Shown: positions 27,044 through 35,257 of the stretch, one piece after another | Layout: every line of letters begins with the position of its first letter | How positions within the stretch are numbered: position 1 is the first letter of the stretch | Origin: Flammeovirgaceae bacterium | GTDB taxonomy: Bacteria; Bacteroidota; Bacteroidia; Cytophagales; Cyclobacteriaceae | Assembly: GCA_021298015.1 (NCBI GenBank) | Contig: JAJTGY010000006.1 | Coordinates: 1-64,000, forward strand | Length of the DNA: 64,000 nucleotides | Reading direction: 5' to 3' | Translations under genes and position numbers: made by a program | The notes under the pieces: generated by a model | Database searches by the model: none | Seen by the model: only the letters and a program-made list of their open reading frames with translations | What the model was told of the DNA's origin: nothing

Positions 27044-28788
27044 GTTTTATCTTTTGGTATTTCCAAGATTATTTCGCTAACCCCGGCACCAGCCGGTACC
27101 ATCGGGAATACATTTTCTTCTTTTTCTACTACTACCTCCAGGAAATAGGAGCTGGGTGATTCCAACATTTCGAGTAAAGCTGCTGTGAGATCGGCCTGGG
27201 CTGTTACTTTTCGTGCCCGAATGCGATATGCTTCTGCGATCTTGATAAAGTCCGGGTTGTCCAGCTCGGTGAACGAGTAGCGTTTGCCATGAAACAATTG
27301 CTGCCACTGACGCACCATGCCCAGAAATTGATTATTGAGCACCAGTATTTTCACCGGGATGTTGTCCTGCATGATCGTACCTAACTCCTGAATGGTCATT
27401 TGATATCCGCCATCGCCAATAACAGCAACTACTTGCTGGTTGGGCGCAGCTACTTTGGCCCCAATGGCGGCCGGCAGCGCAAAGCCCATGGTGCCGGCAC
27501 CGCCTGACGTGATGTTGGTTCGCGGGTTTTGATAGCGATAGTAGCGCGAGGTTACCATTTGATGCTGACCCACATCGGTTACAATCACGGCTTCGCCTCC
27601 GGTGAGCGCGGAAAGCTGGTGAATGACCTCCGCCATCTTTAAGGTGGTGGTGTCTTCAATTTCCTTTTTCACCACCTTTTCGTACTCCAAGTCGTTCAGT
27701 GCGCGAAAGCTCGCCATCCATTCGGGGTGCGTTTGTGCATCGCATCGCTGGGTGAGTGCGGCCAGTGCCTCACGGGCATCGGCATGAATGCCGATTTCGG
27801 CCTTGATGATCTTGTTGATCTCGGCTTTGTCGATGTCAATGTGGATGATGCGGGCTTGCCGGGCATACTTGCTGACGTTACCGGTGACCCTGTCGTCAAA
27901 GCGCATACCCACAGCAATCAGCACGTCACATTCATTGGTGTTGACGTTTGGCCCGTAGTTGCCGTGCATGCCGAGGTAGCCCACGTAGTTTGGATGATCC
28001 TGCGGTATAGCTCCGAGACCCAGCAACGTGCAGGCCACCGGGATACCGGTTTTTTCCGCAAAAGATTTCAGTTCGTCCGTGGCGCCAGCCAGCAGGATGC
28101 CCTGGCCCGCCAGCAAGTAAGGACGCTTCGCTTGGTTGATCAGCGCTGCCGCCTCCTCAACTAAAGCGATCGGCAATGCGGGCTTTGGTCTATACGTGCG
28201 CACGCCCGTGCATGGCTCGTATCGGATTTCGGGCGTGAGTTCGTTTTGTGCATTCTTGGTGATATCAATAAGAACAGGTCCGGGCCGCCCGGTGCGGGCG
28301 ATATAAAATGCTTTGGCCACCGCAGCCGGTATGCCTTTGGCTTCCGTCACTTGCACGTTCCACTTGGTAACGGGTATCGTGGTGTTCACCACATCGGTTT
28401 CCTGAAAAGCGTCAGTACCAAGCAGGTGGGCAAATACCTGGCCCGTAATACACACGATAGGAGTTGAGTCAATCAGCGCATCGGCAAGACCGGTAACCAG
28501 GTTCATCGCCCCCGGGCCGGAAGTAGCCAACGCCACGCCCACTTTTCCGCTGACGCGCGCATAACCCTGCGCGGCATGTACTGCCCCCTGCTCGTGGCGC
28601 ACCAGAATATGGCGAAGCCGATCGGAGTAATGATACAGGGCATCATAGACCGGCATAATGGCGCCACCCGGGTAGCCAAACAAGGTATCCACGCCTTCCG
28701 CCAGCAGGCAATTTAGCAGTACGTTCGACCCGCTGATTTGCGTCACCGCTGTGCCCGGCTCTTTATTCGAAGTCAGTAACGCATCCAT
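27040..28788 (-). CDS. ilvB: Acetolactate synthase large (catalytic) subunit
   Basis: 582 residues of the TPP-dependent family. Visible are [16 protein letters not shown] and the catalytic Glu in [16 protein letters not shown], the FAD-associated central domain, and the C-terminal TPP motif beginning [14 protein letters not shown]. It makes acetolactate from two pyruvates or acetohydroxybutyrate from pyruvate and 2-oxobutyrate. Its first codons overlap the end of ilvD by 26 nt, and its stop overlaps ilvN by 4 nt, showing tight packing of the operon. Confidence 0.96.
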   Translation of the reverse strand: MDALLTSNKEPGTAVTQISGSNVLLNCLLAEGVDTLFGYPGGAIMPVYDALYHYSDRLRHILVRHEQGAVHAAQGYARVSGKVGVALATSGPGAMNLVTGLADALIDSTPIVCITGQVFAHLLGTDAFQETDVVNTTIPVTKWNVQVTEAKGIPAAVAKAFYIARTGRPGPVLIDITKNAQNELTPEIRYEPCTGVRTYRPKPALPIALVEEAAALINQAKRPYLLAGQGILLAGATDELKSFAEKTGIPVACTLLGLGAIPQDHPNYVGYLGMHGNYGPNVNTNECDVLIAVGMRFDDRVTGNVSKYARQARIIHIDIDKAEINKIIKAEIGIHADAREALAALTQRCDAQTHPEWMASFRALNDLEYEKVVKKEIEDTTTLKMAEVIHQLSALTGGEAVIVTDVGQHQMVTSRYYRYQNPRTNITSGGAGTMGFALPAAIGAKVAAPNQQVVAVIGDGGYQMTIQELGTIMQDNIPVKILVLNNQFLGMVRQWQQLFHGKRYSFTELDNPDFIKIAEAYRIRARKVTAQADLTAALLEMLESPSSYFLEVVVEKEENVFPMVPAGAGVSEIILEIPKDKT

Positions 28789-30442
28789 CAGCAGCGGTTT
28801 TTACCTGTTTGGCGTACTTGTAAAGAATTCCGTTTGTTGCACGTGGTGCCGGGCGCTGGTAAGTCGATCTTCGAACGGCCAGCGTTTTATCATCGACCAG
28901 CAAGTTGATTTGATGCTTCTTCACATCAATTTCAATCCAGTCCCCTTCTTCCACCAAAGCCAGCAACCCTCCGTCCCACGCTTCGGGTGTTATGTGGCCG
29001 ATCACAAATCCATGCGACCCACCGGAAAAACGTCCGTCTGTGATTAAGGCTACGGATTTCCCCAGCCCAGCGCCCATAATCAGGCTGGTGGGTTTGAGCA
29101 TCTCGGGCATGCCCGGGGCGCCCCGAGGGCCTACATAACGAATAACCACAACATCGCCTTCGCGAATGCGCCCGTTTTTTATTCCCTCCACAACTTCAAA
29201 CTCGCCATTGAACACGCGGGCCATGCCGCGAAATCGTTCGCCTTCCTTGCCGGTGATCTTGGCAACCGAACCCTGTGTGGCCAGGTTGCCGTAGAGAATT
29301 TGAATATGGCCGGTCTTTTTGATGGGCCGTTCAAGGGGCAGGATTACCTGTTGCTTCTCGAAATCGAGATCACGCGCATTCGCTACGTTTTCAGCCAGCG
29401 TCTTTCCGGTTACGGTGAGGCAATCGCCCTTCAGATGTCCTTTGGTTATCAGGTATTTAATCACAGACGGCACGCCTCCGATTTGGTGCAGCGCCTCCAT
29501 CAGGTATTTGCCGCTGGGTTTAAGGTCAGCAATCAAGGGTGTGTGGTCCGAAATGCGTTGAAAGTCATCTTGCGTGATGGTGATGCCCACCGTGCGCGCC
29601 ATAGCAATAAGGTGGATTACTGCGTTGGTCGATCCACCCAGCGCCATCACCAACGTAATGGCATTGTCAAATGCAGCACGCGTCATAATGTCGCGTGGCT
29701 TAATGTCTTTTTCCAATAACACACGAATAGCCCGGGCGGCATTTTCGCATTCCCTGGATTTTTCCGGGCTTAGGGCCGGGTTAGATGACGAATAAGGCAA
29801 TGCCATTCCGAGGGCTTCAATAGCAGAAGCCATGGTGTTGGCGGTATACATGCCGCCACAGGCACCCGCGCCCGGGCAGGAGTTCTGAATAATGCCCTTG
29901 AAATCCTCTTCCGAAATCTTGTTGGCCAGCTTTTCGCCCAGCGCTTCGAAAGCGGAAACAATATTGAGTTCTTTTCCTTTGAAGTGACCGCCAGCAATGG
30001 TGCCTCCGTAAACCATAATGGCAGGCCGGTTCAGTCGGCCCATAGCAATAAGAGAGCCGGGCATATTTTTATCGCAGCCCACCACGGCAATCAGGCCATC
30101 GTAATGCTGAGCCCCGCACACCGTTTCAATTGAGTCTGCGATTACTTCACGGCTGACCAGAGAATACCGCATGCCTTCGGTGCCGTTGGCAATACCATCA
30201 CTTACTCCGATGGTATGAAAAATCAAACCCACCAGGTCTTGTTTCCACACGGCTTGCTTGACCTCCGCAGCCAGTGCATTGAGATGCATGTTGCAGGTGT
30301 TGCCGTCAAATCCTGTACTGACAATACCTACCTGGGCCTTTTGCATGTCGCTCTCGGTAAGGCCGATACCATACAGCATCGCCTGCGATGCCGGCAGGGT
30401 GGGGTCTTGGGTAATGGTTTTACTATACTTGTTTAGTTCCAT
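28763..30442 (-). CDS. ilvD: Dihydroxy-acid dehydratase
   Basis: 559 residues from the ATG at 30440-30442. A GTG three codons upstream is the alternative. Conserved cysteine-containing motifs for the iron-sulfur cluster are GCDKNMPGS and [17 protein letters not shown], and PCTD-like parts lie in between. The C-terminus has [14 protein letters not shown]. It dehydrates dihydroxy-isovalerate and dihydroxy-methylvalerate to the 2-oxo acids. Second gene of the operon, 35 nt after ilvE. Confidence 0.96.
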   Translation of the reverse strand: MELNKYSKTITQDPTLPASQAMLYGIGLTESDMQKAQVGIVSTGFDGNTCNMHLNALAAEVKQAVWKQDLVGLIFHTIGVSDGIANGTEGMRYSLVSREVIADSIETVCGAQHYDGLIAVVGCDKNMPGSLIAMGRLNRPAIMVYGGTIAGGHFKGKELNIVSAFEALGEKLANKISEEDFKGIIQNSCPGAGACGGMYTANTMASAIEALGMALPYSSSNPALSPEKSRECENAARAIRVLLEKDIKPRDIMTRAAFDNAITLVMALGGSTNAVIHLIAMARTVGITITQDDFQRISDHTPLIADLKPSGKYLMEALHQIGGVPSVIKYLITKGHLKGDCLTVTGKTLAENVANARDLDFEKQQVILPLERPIKKTGHIQILYGNLATQGSVAKITGKEGERFRGMARVFNGEFEVVEGIKNGRIREGDVVVIRYVGPRGAPGMPEMLKPTSLIMGAGLGKSVALITDGRFSGGSHGFVIGHITPEAWDGGLLALVEEGDWIEIDVKKHQINLLVDDKTLAVRRSTYQRPAPRATNGILYKYAKQVKTAADGCVTDFE

Positions 30443-30477
30443 AAGGATCACAATCTCGTTAACGTCTCACCGTTCAA

Positions 30478-31365
30478 CTACACAATCACGTACGAGTAGC
30501 TTTTGTCCAGCACAATGCACTTGTAGGCTTCCTGCACAATGGCGCCCAACGAATTTTTCCATGGTTTTTTCATGGGGTTACCTTCTATGGATTCAATGCC
30601 GATGATTTCAGCAGCGGTGCCGCAAAAAAAGGCGCTGTCGGCCTCAAACAAGTCTTCCGGAGAAAACAGTTTTTCTTCAACGGGAATATCGAGTTCGTGA
30701 CAGATCTCGAGTACAGTTGCCCGCGTGATACCGGGCAGAATATTGCCCAGTGGTGGAGTATACAACACACCTTCTTTTTCAAAGAAGAAATTCGCGCCCG
30801 GGCCCTCGGCCACAAATCCTTTGCTGTCAAGCAAAAGTCCTTCATCAAAGCCACGATCTTTGGCTTCGGTGGTTGCCAAAATGGAATTGATATAGTGGCC
30901 ACAGACTTTGGCCTCGACCTTTACCGATTTTGGATTCGGCCGCTGATAAGAGGAAATGCAGACCTTTAACAGCTGGTCGCCCAGATACTTTCCCCATTCC
31001 CAAGCGGTTATCATCACCGAAACCTCCTTAGGGGCCGTGAGTGACATGTTGGGGCTGCAGAATACCAGGGGTCGGAGGTAGGCATCGCTGAGGTTGTTTC
31101 GCTCCAACACCTGGTAGCTGATTTGTGTGAGTTCTTCGCTGCTGTAGTGAAAGGGAATGCCCACCAGAGCGCAGCTTTTTCTCAGGCGGTCAAAGTGCTC
31201 GTGGGATTTAAAAATCTTCGTTCCGTTTACCGTTTTGTAGGCCCGAATGCCCTCAAAGGTGCCATAGCCGTAATGCAGGGTTTGGCTGAATAAGTCAGTG
31301 CGCGCATCTTTTGCCTTCACAAACTGGCCATCGAGGAAAAGGGTTGTCTGGTCCGAGTAGTACAT
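30478..31365 (-). CDS. ilvE: Branched-chain amino acid aminotransferase
   Basis: 295 residues, fold type IV PLP enzyme. The PLP lysine lies in KVEAKVCGHYINSILA (AKVCGHY region), with EGPGANFFFEKEG and the LPGITRATVLEIC motif downstream. It performs the final transamination for Ile, Val and Leu. It is the first structural gene after the leader peptide and attenuator hairpin described at 31401-31541. The sequence AACTAACGATTGT just before the start resembles the repeat found before leuC. Confidence 0.94.
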   Translation of the reverse strand: MYYSDQTTLFLDGQFVKAKDARTDLFSQTLHYGYGTFEGIRAYKTVNGTKIFKSHEHFDRLRKSCALVGIPFHYSSEELTQISYQVLERNNLSDAYLRPLVFCSPNMSLTAPKEVSVMITAWEWGKYLGDQLLKVCISSYQRPNPKSVKVEAKVCGHYINSILATTEAKDRGFDEGLLLDSKGFVAEGPGANFFFEKEGVLYTPPLGNILPGITRATVLEICHELDIPVEEKLFSPEDLFEADSAFFCGTAAEIIGIESIEGNPMKKPWKNSLGAIVQEAYKCIVLDKSYSYVIV

Positions 31366-31400
31366 GCTGAAAACAATCGTTAGTTGGTTACCTCATATTT

Positions 31401-31440
31401 AAAATGAACCCGCCCCGATTGAGGTCGGGGCGGCTTATTA
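31401..31440 (-). terminator. Attenuator hairpin upstream of ilvE
   Basis: On the minus strand CCGCCCCGA (31425-31433) pairs perfectly with TCGGGGCGG (31410-31418) around a 6-nt loop, followed by GTTCATTTT. It lies 21 nt after the stop of the branched-chain-rich leader peptide and 44 nt before ilvE. AATAAGC immediately 5' of the stem is complementary to GCTTATT inside the leader control codons (31473-31479), so alternative pairing is possible. Confidence 0.65.
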
Positions 31441-31454
31441 TTTTTTATTATGCG

Positions 31455-31541
31455 TTACCCTGCTGGCGGCAGAATAAGCAAATTCCTTAACACCAAAACG
31501 GCTGACATCGCCTCACGAAAAACCAGCGTTGACGTACTCAT
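31455..31541 (-). CDS. ilv leader peptide (28 residues)
   Basis: A short frame from ATG (31539-31541) to TAA (31455-31457). It encodes 28 residues of which ten are branched-chain: six Leu, three Val and one Ile. Eight of these fall in the ten-residue run VLVLRNLLIL (15-24), directly followed by PP. It begins MSTST, like the leader peptides of enterobacterial ilv and leu operons. It lies 89 nt before ilvE, with a strong terminator-type hairpin in between. A ribosome stalled on these codons when charged tRNA is scarce would prevent termination. This is the standard attenuation layout, inferred from sequence here. Confidence 0.7.
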   Translation of the reverse strand: MSTSTLVFREAMSAVLVLRNLLILPPAG

Positions 31542-31623
31542 TATTTGGTGCGTGTTTGCAAGGATGGCTATTTTATTCTGCCGGGGCAATAACTTGCCGG
31601 TAAAATATTTTTGATCTGACCAT

Positions 31624-31641
31624 AACACACGTTAGTGTGTT
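31624..31641. promoter_or_regulatory. Palindrome in the divergent ilv / 31699 intergenic region
   Basis: AACACAC-GTTA-GTGTGTT is a perfect 7-bp inverted repeat. It lies 82 bp upstream of the ilv leader and 57 bp upstream of the divergent membrane-protein gene. Position and symmetry fit an operator for a dimeric regulator. The regulator is unknown. Confidence 0.4.
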
Positions 31642-31698
31642 TCTCCAATTCAAATCCTTTTCCTACCTTTCAAGTCACCAAATACCTATTCTGAACCT

Positions 31699-32448
31699 AT
31701 GGATACCCAACACCCCCACCACGACTTTGCCATGGCGTGGGACAAGTACATGGACATTGCCGCTGTTGTCTTTGTTGGCTTGGCCGTGCTTACCTTTCTG
31801 TACTACGAGTTTCGCCTGCTTCAGGTGAAAGACTATAAAGAGAAGTATGACTTCGTGAACCGAAATGAAATCATGTACTTCTGGTACTCGGTGATCCTGC
31901 TGATTTTATCTGCATTTTTCCTGTCTCAGGGTTTTTCTACCGAGAAGATCATGGACATCGGCATGATTTGGTTCTATGTGCGCATGTTCCTGAGTGTGAG
32001 TTTTACCATCATCGCTTACTTCATTTTCAATACGATTGTGAAGATTTACTACCCCAAGTCGGTTGAGAAGCGATTAAAGAAGATTCGGACAATTCCACGA
32101 ATTTCTTCAGCCGGCAATCAAATGCGTAAACTGCGCGAAGAAGAAGAAGCGGCACACCTGGAAGCCTCACAGGAGGCAGAACAGCGAAGTGGAATTCATT
32201 CCGTTGACTATGACGTGTGGCTCGATGAAAAGACTGGTGAGAAAAAGGTAGAGAAGTATTTTAGCTACGAGCATGTGGAAGAATGCCCGGAGTGCGGATA
32301 TGTGACACTCCGTATCGACTATGAGGAAGTAACCGCCCAGCCCACCGAATGGATGGATGGCTTACTGGTGAAACACTACAAGTGTACTTATTGCGGGCAT
32401 CGTGAACGACAGGAGCGAGTTTTGGCTAAGACCTCCACAAATACCTGA
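31699..32448 (+). CDS. Membrane protein with C-terminal zinc ribbon, unknown function
   Basis: 249 residues, not recognised as a named family. An N-terminal transmembrane helix (about 20-40, AAVVFVGLAVLTFLYYEF), then two more (about 60-75 and 90-115) are followed by a charged segment rich in Glu (KLREEEEAAHLEASQEAEQ, 145-163). The C-terminus has CPECG and, about 30 residues later, CTYCGH, which would form a zinc ribbon. It would sit in the inner membrane with the ribbon in the cytoplasm. It is divergent from the ilv operon across a palindrome and convergent with the aminotransferase gene 2 nt away. Confidence 0.6.
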   Translation: MDTQHPHHDFAMAWDKYMDIAAVVFVGLAVLTFLYYEFRLLQVKDYKEKYDFVNRNEIMYFWYSVILLILSAFFLSQGFSTEKIMDIGMIWFYVRMFLSVSFTIIAYFIFNTIVKIYYPKSVEKRLKKIRTIPRISSAGNQMRKLREEEEAAHLEASQEAEQRSGIHSVDYDVWLDEKTGEKKVEKYFSYEHVEECPECGYVTLRIDYEEVTAQPTEWMDGLLVKHYKCTYCGHRERQERVLAKTSTNT

Positions 32449-32450
32449 TA

Positions 32451-33755
32451 CTAGTCTGATCCGATATACTCCAGAATTCCCTCTCGGATTGCCGTGAAGG
32501 ATTTCTGGAGTAGATCATCATTTTCTTCCAACAAGGTTACCCGAAAACCCTGCAGTTCGGAACAGAATGATGAAATCGGCACCACGCAAACGCCTTTAGC
32601 ACCTAGTAAATAGTACACAAATCGTTTGTCCAGGGGTAAATCCTGTGCACACCACTCCTCCACGCAGGATTTTATTCTCTCATTAGTAATCTTCAATGTC
32701 TGGTTTGGTTTCAATACGCCCCTCCGGAAAATAATGGTGTTGTAAAAGGCGCCAAAAGTTTCATTAAACCTTACGTGCGGTACTGAACTGAAAAGCTCGG
32801 CAATGAGTTTGCTCCGCTTGCCGATTTTGGTGTTCATTTCCTGACGATACGAGGCGAACCGGGAATCGCCAAGAATTTTGGGTATTGCCATTTGCGGAAG
32901 TTTGGTGGAGCACACTTCAATCATTTTGGCATTATCAAGGGCATGACAGAATGCATTAAAGTCTCGATCGCGCTGCCGATTGTAGTATTCCATCCAGCCG
33001 CATCGCCCTCCGGGCCAGGGCAATTCCTTTGAAATCCCTTTCATGGCAATTCCGGGCACGTCTTCTATAACCTCCGCCAGCGAATAAGCCCGCGCCCCGT
33101 TGTACGTGATGTTCAGGTATATCTCATCACAAATCAGGAACAACCCAAATTCGCGGGCGATCGACACGATTCTTTTCAATGTGTCCAGCGGGTACACCAT
33201 GCCGGTCGGATTATCCGGATTGATAATCAGAATTCCCACCACGTTCGGGTTATATTTTACTTTATTGTACAGGTCATCCATATCCGGGTACCATTTATTA
33301 TCCGGATCGAGCCGGTAGGTGAGTGGTTCATGGCTGGCATGAGCCGCTTCGGCACTGGAGTGCGTAGAATACGCGGGCGATGGCCCGATAACACGTGAGG
33401 TGGGGCTGATGTACTGGTATACTTTGGCGATGGCATCTCCTAAGCCATTGAAAAAACAGATGTCCTCGGCCGTTATTTGTACGCCACCCCGTGCATTGGT
33501 TTGCGTGGCTAAAAACTCGCGCGTTGCCACGATGCCCTTTGAGGGGCAATAGCCGTAGACATCATTTTGAAGGCAAAGGTCTGCGATTACCTGACGAATC
33601 CACTGCGGCAAAACATGGTTTTTCTGAATCGGATCTCCGATGTTTTCCCACATGATGGGCTGCCCCAAGGCCTGAATTTGCTCTGCTTTCTTTACGATTT
33701 CACGAATCTCGTAAATCAGTTCTTTAGCCCCTTCCGTTAACAATTGCTGGCGCAT
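32451..33755 (-). CDS. PLP-dependent aminotransferase (class I/II)
   Basis: 434 residues, fold type I. NPDNPTGMVYPLDTLKRIV and CDEIYLNITYNG are the substrate and PLP-binding blocks, and the PLP lysine is in GISKELPWPGGRCGW. The N-terminal region (MWENIGDPIQKN) resembles alanine/valine-pyruvate-type aminotransferases. The substrate cannot be fixed from sequence. It is close to the branched-chain cluster but on its own transcript, 17 nt after rlmD on the same strand. Confidence 0.8.
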   Translation of the reverse strand: MRQQLLTEGAKELIYEIREIVKKAEQIQALGQPIMWENIGDPIQKNHVLPQWIRQVIADLCLQNDVYGYCPSKGIVATREFLATQTNARGGVQITAEDICFFNGLGDAIAKVYQYISPTSRVIGPSPAYSTHSSAEAAHASHEPLTYRLDPDNKWYPDMDDLYNKVKYNPNVVGILIINPDNPTGMVYPLDTLKRIVSIAREFGLFLICDEIYLNITYNGARAYSLAEVIEDVPGIAMKGISKELPWPGGRCGWMEYYNRQRDRDFNAFCHALDNAKMIEVCSTKLPQMAIPKILGDSRFASYRQEMNTKIGKRSKLIAELFSSVPHVRFNETFGAFYNTIIFRRGVLKPNQTLKITNERIKSCVEEWCAQDLPLDKRFVYYLLGAKGVCVVPISSFCSELQGFRVTLLEENDDLLQKSFTAIREGILEYIGSD

Positions 33756-33772
33756 ACATCAAATCGGAAAAG

Positions 33773-35200
33773 TCATTTCCGTGTTAGTGAAACAATATTC
33801 TCAACGTGTACCGTGTGCGGAAACATATCGACCGGCTGAACGTCTGTGATTTCATATTGGGCACTTAGGATCGCCAGGTCGCGTGCCTGTGTGGCCGGAT
33901 TGCAACTCACGTAAACGATTTTTTTAGGCTCTGCTTTCAGGAGCATAGTGCACACATTTTCGTGCATACCCGCCCGGGGTGGATCCGTAATCACGACATC
34001 GGGCTGGCCATTCTCGCGTAAAAAAGGCTCATTGAGAAGATCCTTCATATCTCCCGCAAAGAAGGACGTGTTCGGTATGTTATTGATTTGAGAATTTACG
34101 CGGGCATCTTCGATGGCATCAGCAACGTATTCAAGCCCTACTACATGACGTGCGTGGGGTGCTACGAAATTAGCGAGTGTACCGGTGCCGGTATACAGGT
34201 CATAGACCAATTCTTTTCCCGTGAGATTGGCCATTTGCCAAGCTGCCCGGTAGAGTTGGAATGCCTGCTGGGAATTCGTCTGATAGAATGACTTGGGGCC
34301 TACGCGAAACTGCAACTCGCCATCGCCCACGGCCGTAGGCATGTACTCGGTGATATAAGCGTCACCCTTCCAGCACACCATATCCAAATCGTGAAAGGTG
34401 TCATTTCGTTTGCCATTGATAACATAAAATGCTGAGGTGATTTGGGGGAATGCACCGGTAAGGGTAGCCAGCATTTTTTCAATCCAGGGCATTTCGTCAT
34501 AGGTGACCTGTAGTATGATCATGGTCTCGCCCCGGGTTGTGGTGCGGATGGTCAGTGTCCGCAAAAATCCAACCTGCTTACGCAAATCAAAAAATGGGAT
34601 CTGGTTGTCGAGGGCTGTTTGACGTGCCAGCAGCCGAATGGCATTGGATGGATCGGGTTGCAGATAACAATTCTGCACATCAAACACGCGGTCATACATG
34701 CGGGGGATATGATACCCCAATCCCAGCCAATTTTCGGCTGCCTGTTCGGTATTCAATTCATCGCGGCTTCGCCATCGGTCGGCCGTAAACGTGTAATCGA
34801 GTTTGTTGCGGTAGTACTGCGTTTTTTCCGAACCCATGATGGGGCGAATAGGCGGTAACGAAAGCCCACCGATTCGTTCCAGATGGTCGACCGCCTGCTG
34901 TTGTTTGTATTTGAGTTGCTCCCCGTATTGGATATGCTGCCAGCTGCAACCACCGCATAACCCAAAGTGCTGGCAAAAAGGCTCGGAGCGAAAAGGTGAT
35001 GGCGCTTCAATCGATACAACCCGTCCTTCAAGAAAACTGCTTTTGATTTTCGTAAGTGAAATGGAAACCACATCACCGGGAGCACCCCCCTGCACGAAAA
35101 TCACCTGGCCATTATGCCGGGCTATGCATTTGCCCTCGGCCGCCATGGTTTGCAGTGTTATCCCCGTGAGCTGGTCACCTTTTTTCAGCGGGTTACTCAT
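33773..35200 (-). CDS. rlmD: 23S rRNA (uracil-5-)-methyltransferase, RlmD/RumA family
   Basis: 475 residues. An N-terminal TRAM-like domain is followed by CQHFGLCGGCSWQHIQYGEQ, the iron-sulfur cysteine motif of RumA. The SAM domain has DLYTGTGTLANFVAP. The catalytic motifs are ITDPPRAGMHENV and YVSCNPATQARDLA, the Cys being the nucleophile that attacks C6 of uracil. It methylates C5 of uridine in 23S rRNA. Whether it is RlmD or the related RlmCD/TrmA-like type is not certain. It shares the minus strand with the aminotransferase. Confidence 0.88.
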   Translation of the reverse strand: MSNPLKKGDQLTGITLQTMAAEGKCIARHNGQVIFVQGGAPGDVVSISLTKIKSSFLEGRVVSIEAPSPFRSEPFCQHFGLCGGCSWQHIQYGEQLKYKQQQAVDHLERIGGLSLPPIRPIMGSEKTQYYRNKLDYTFTADRWRSRDELNTEQAAENWLGLGYHIPRMYDRVFDVQNCYLQPDPSNAIRLLARQTALDNQIPFFDLRKQVGFLRTLTIRTTTRGETMIILQVTYDEMPWIEKMLATLTGAFPQITSAFYVINGKRNDTFHDLDMVCWKGDAYITEYMPTAVGDGELQFRVGPKSFYQTNSQQAFQLYRAAWQMANLTGKELVYDLYTGTGTLANFVAPHARHVVGLEYVADAIEDARVNSQINNIPNTSFFAGDMKDLLNEPFLRENGQPDVVITDPPRAGMHENVCTMLLKAEPKKIVYVSCNPATQARDLAILSAQYEITDVQPVDMFPHTVHVENIVSLTRK

Positions 35201-35257
35201 CTTGGCAGGTATAGAAATTAATCGACCGCAAATTGATTAAATTTCAGCTCAGTTGAT

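Noticed and set aside
31637-31828. 63-residue plus-strand frame overlapping the start of the zinc-ribbon membrane protein
   Set aside because: It overlaps in another frame the well-supported gene starting at 31699, and its composition is not protein-like.
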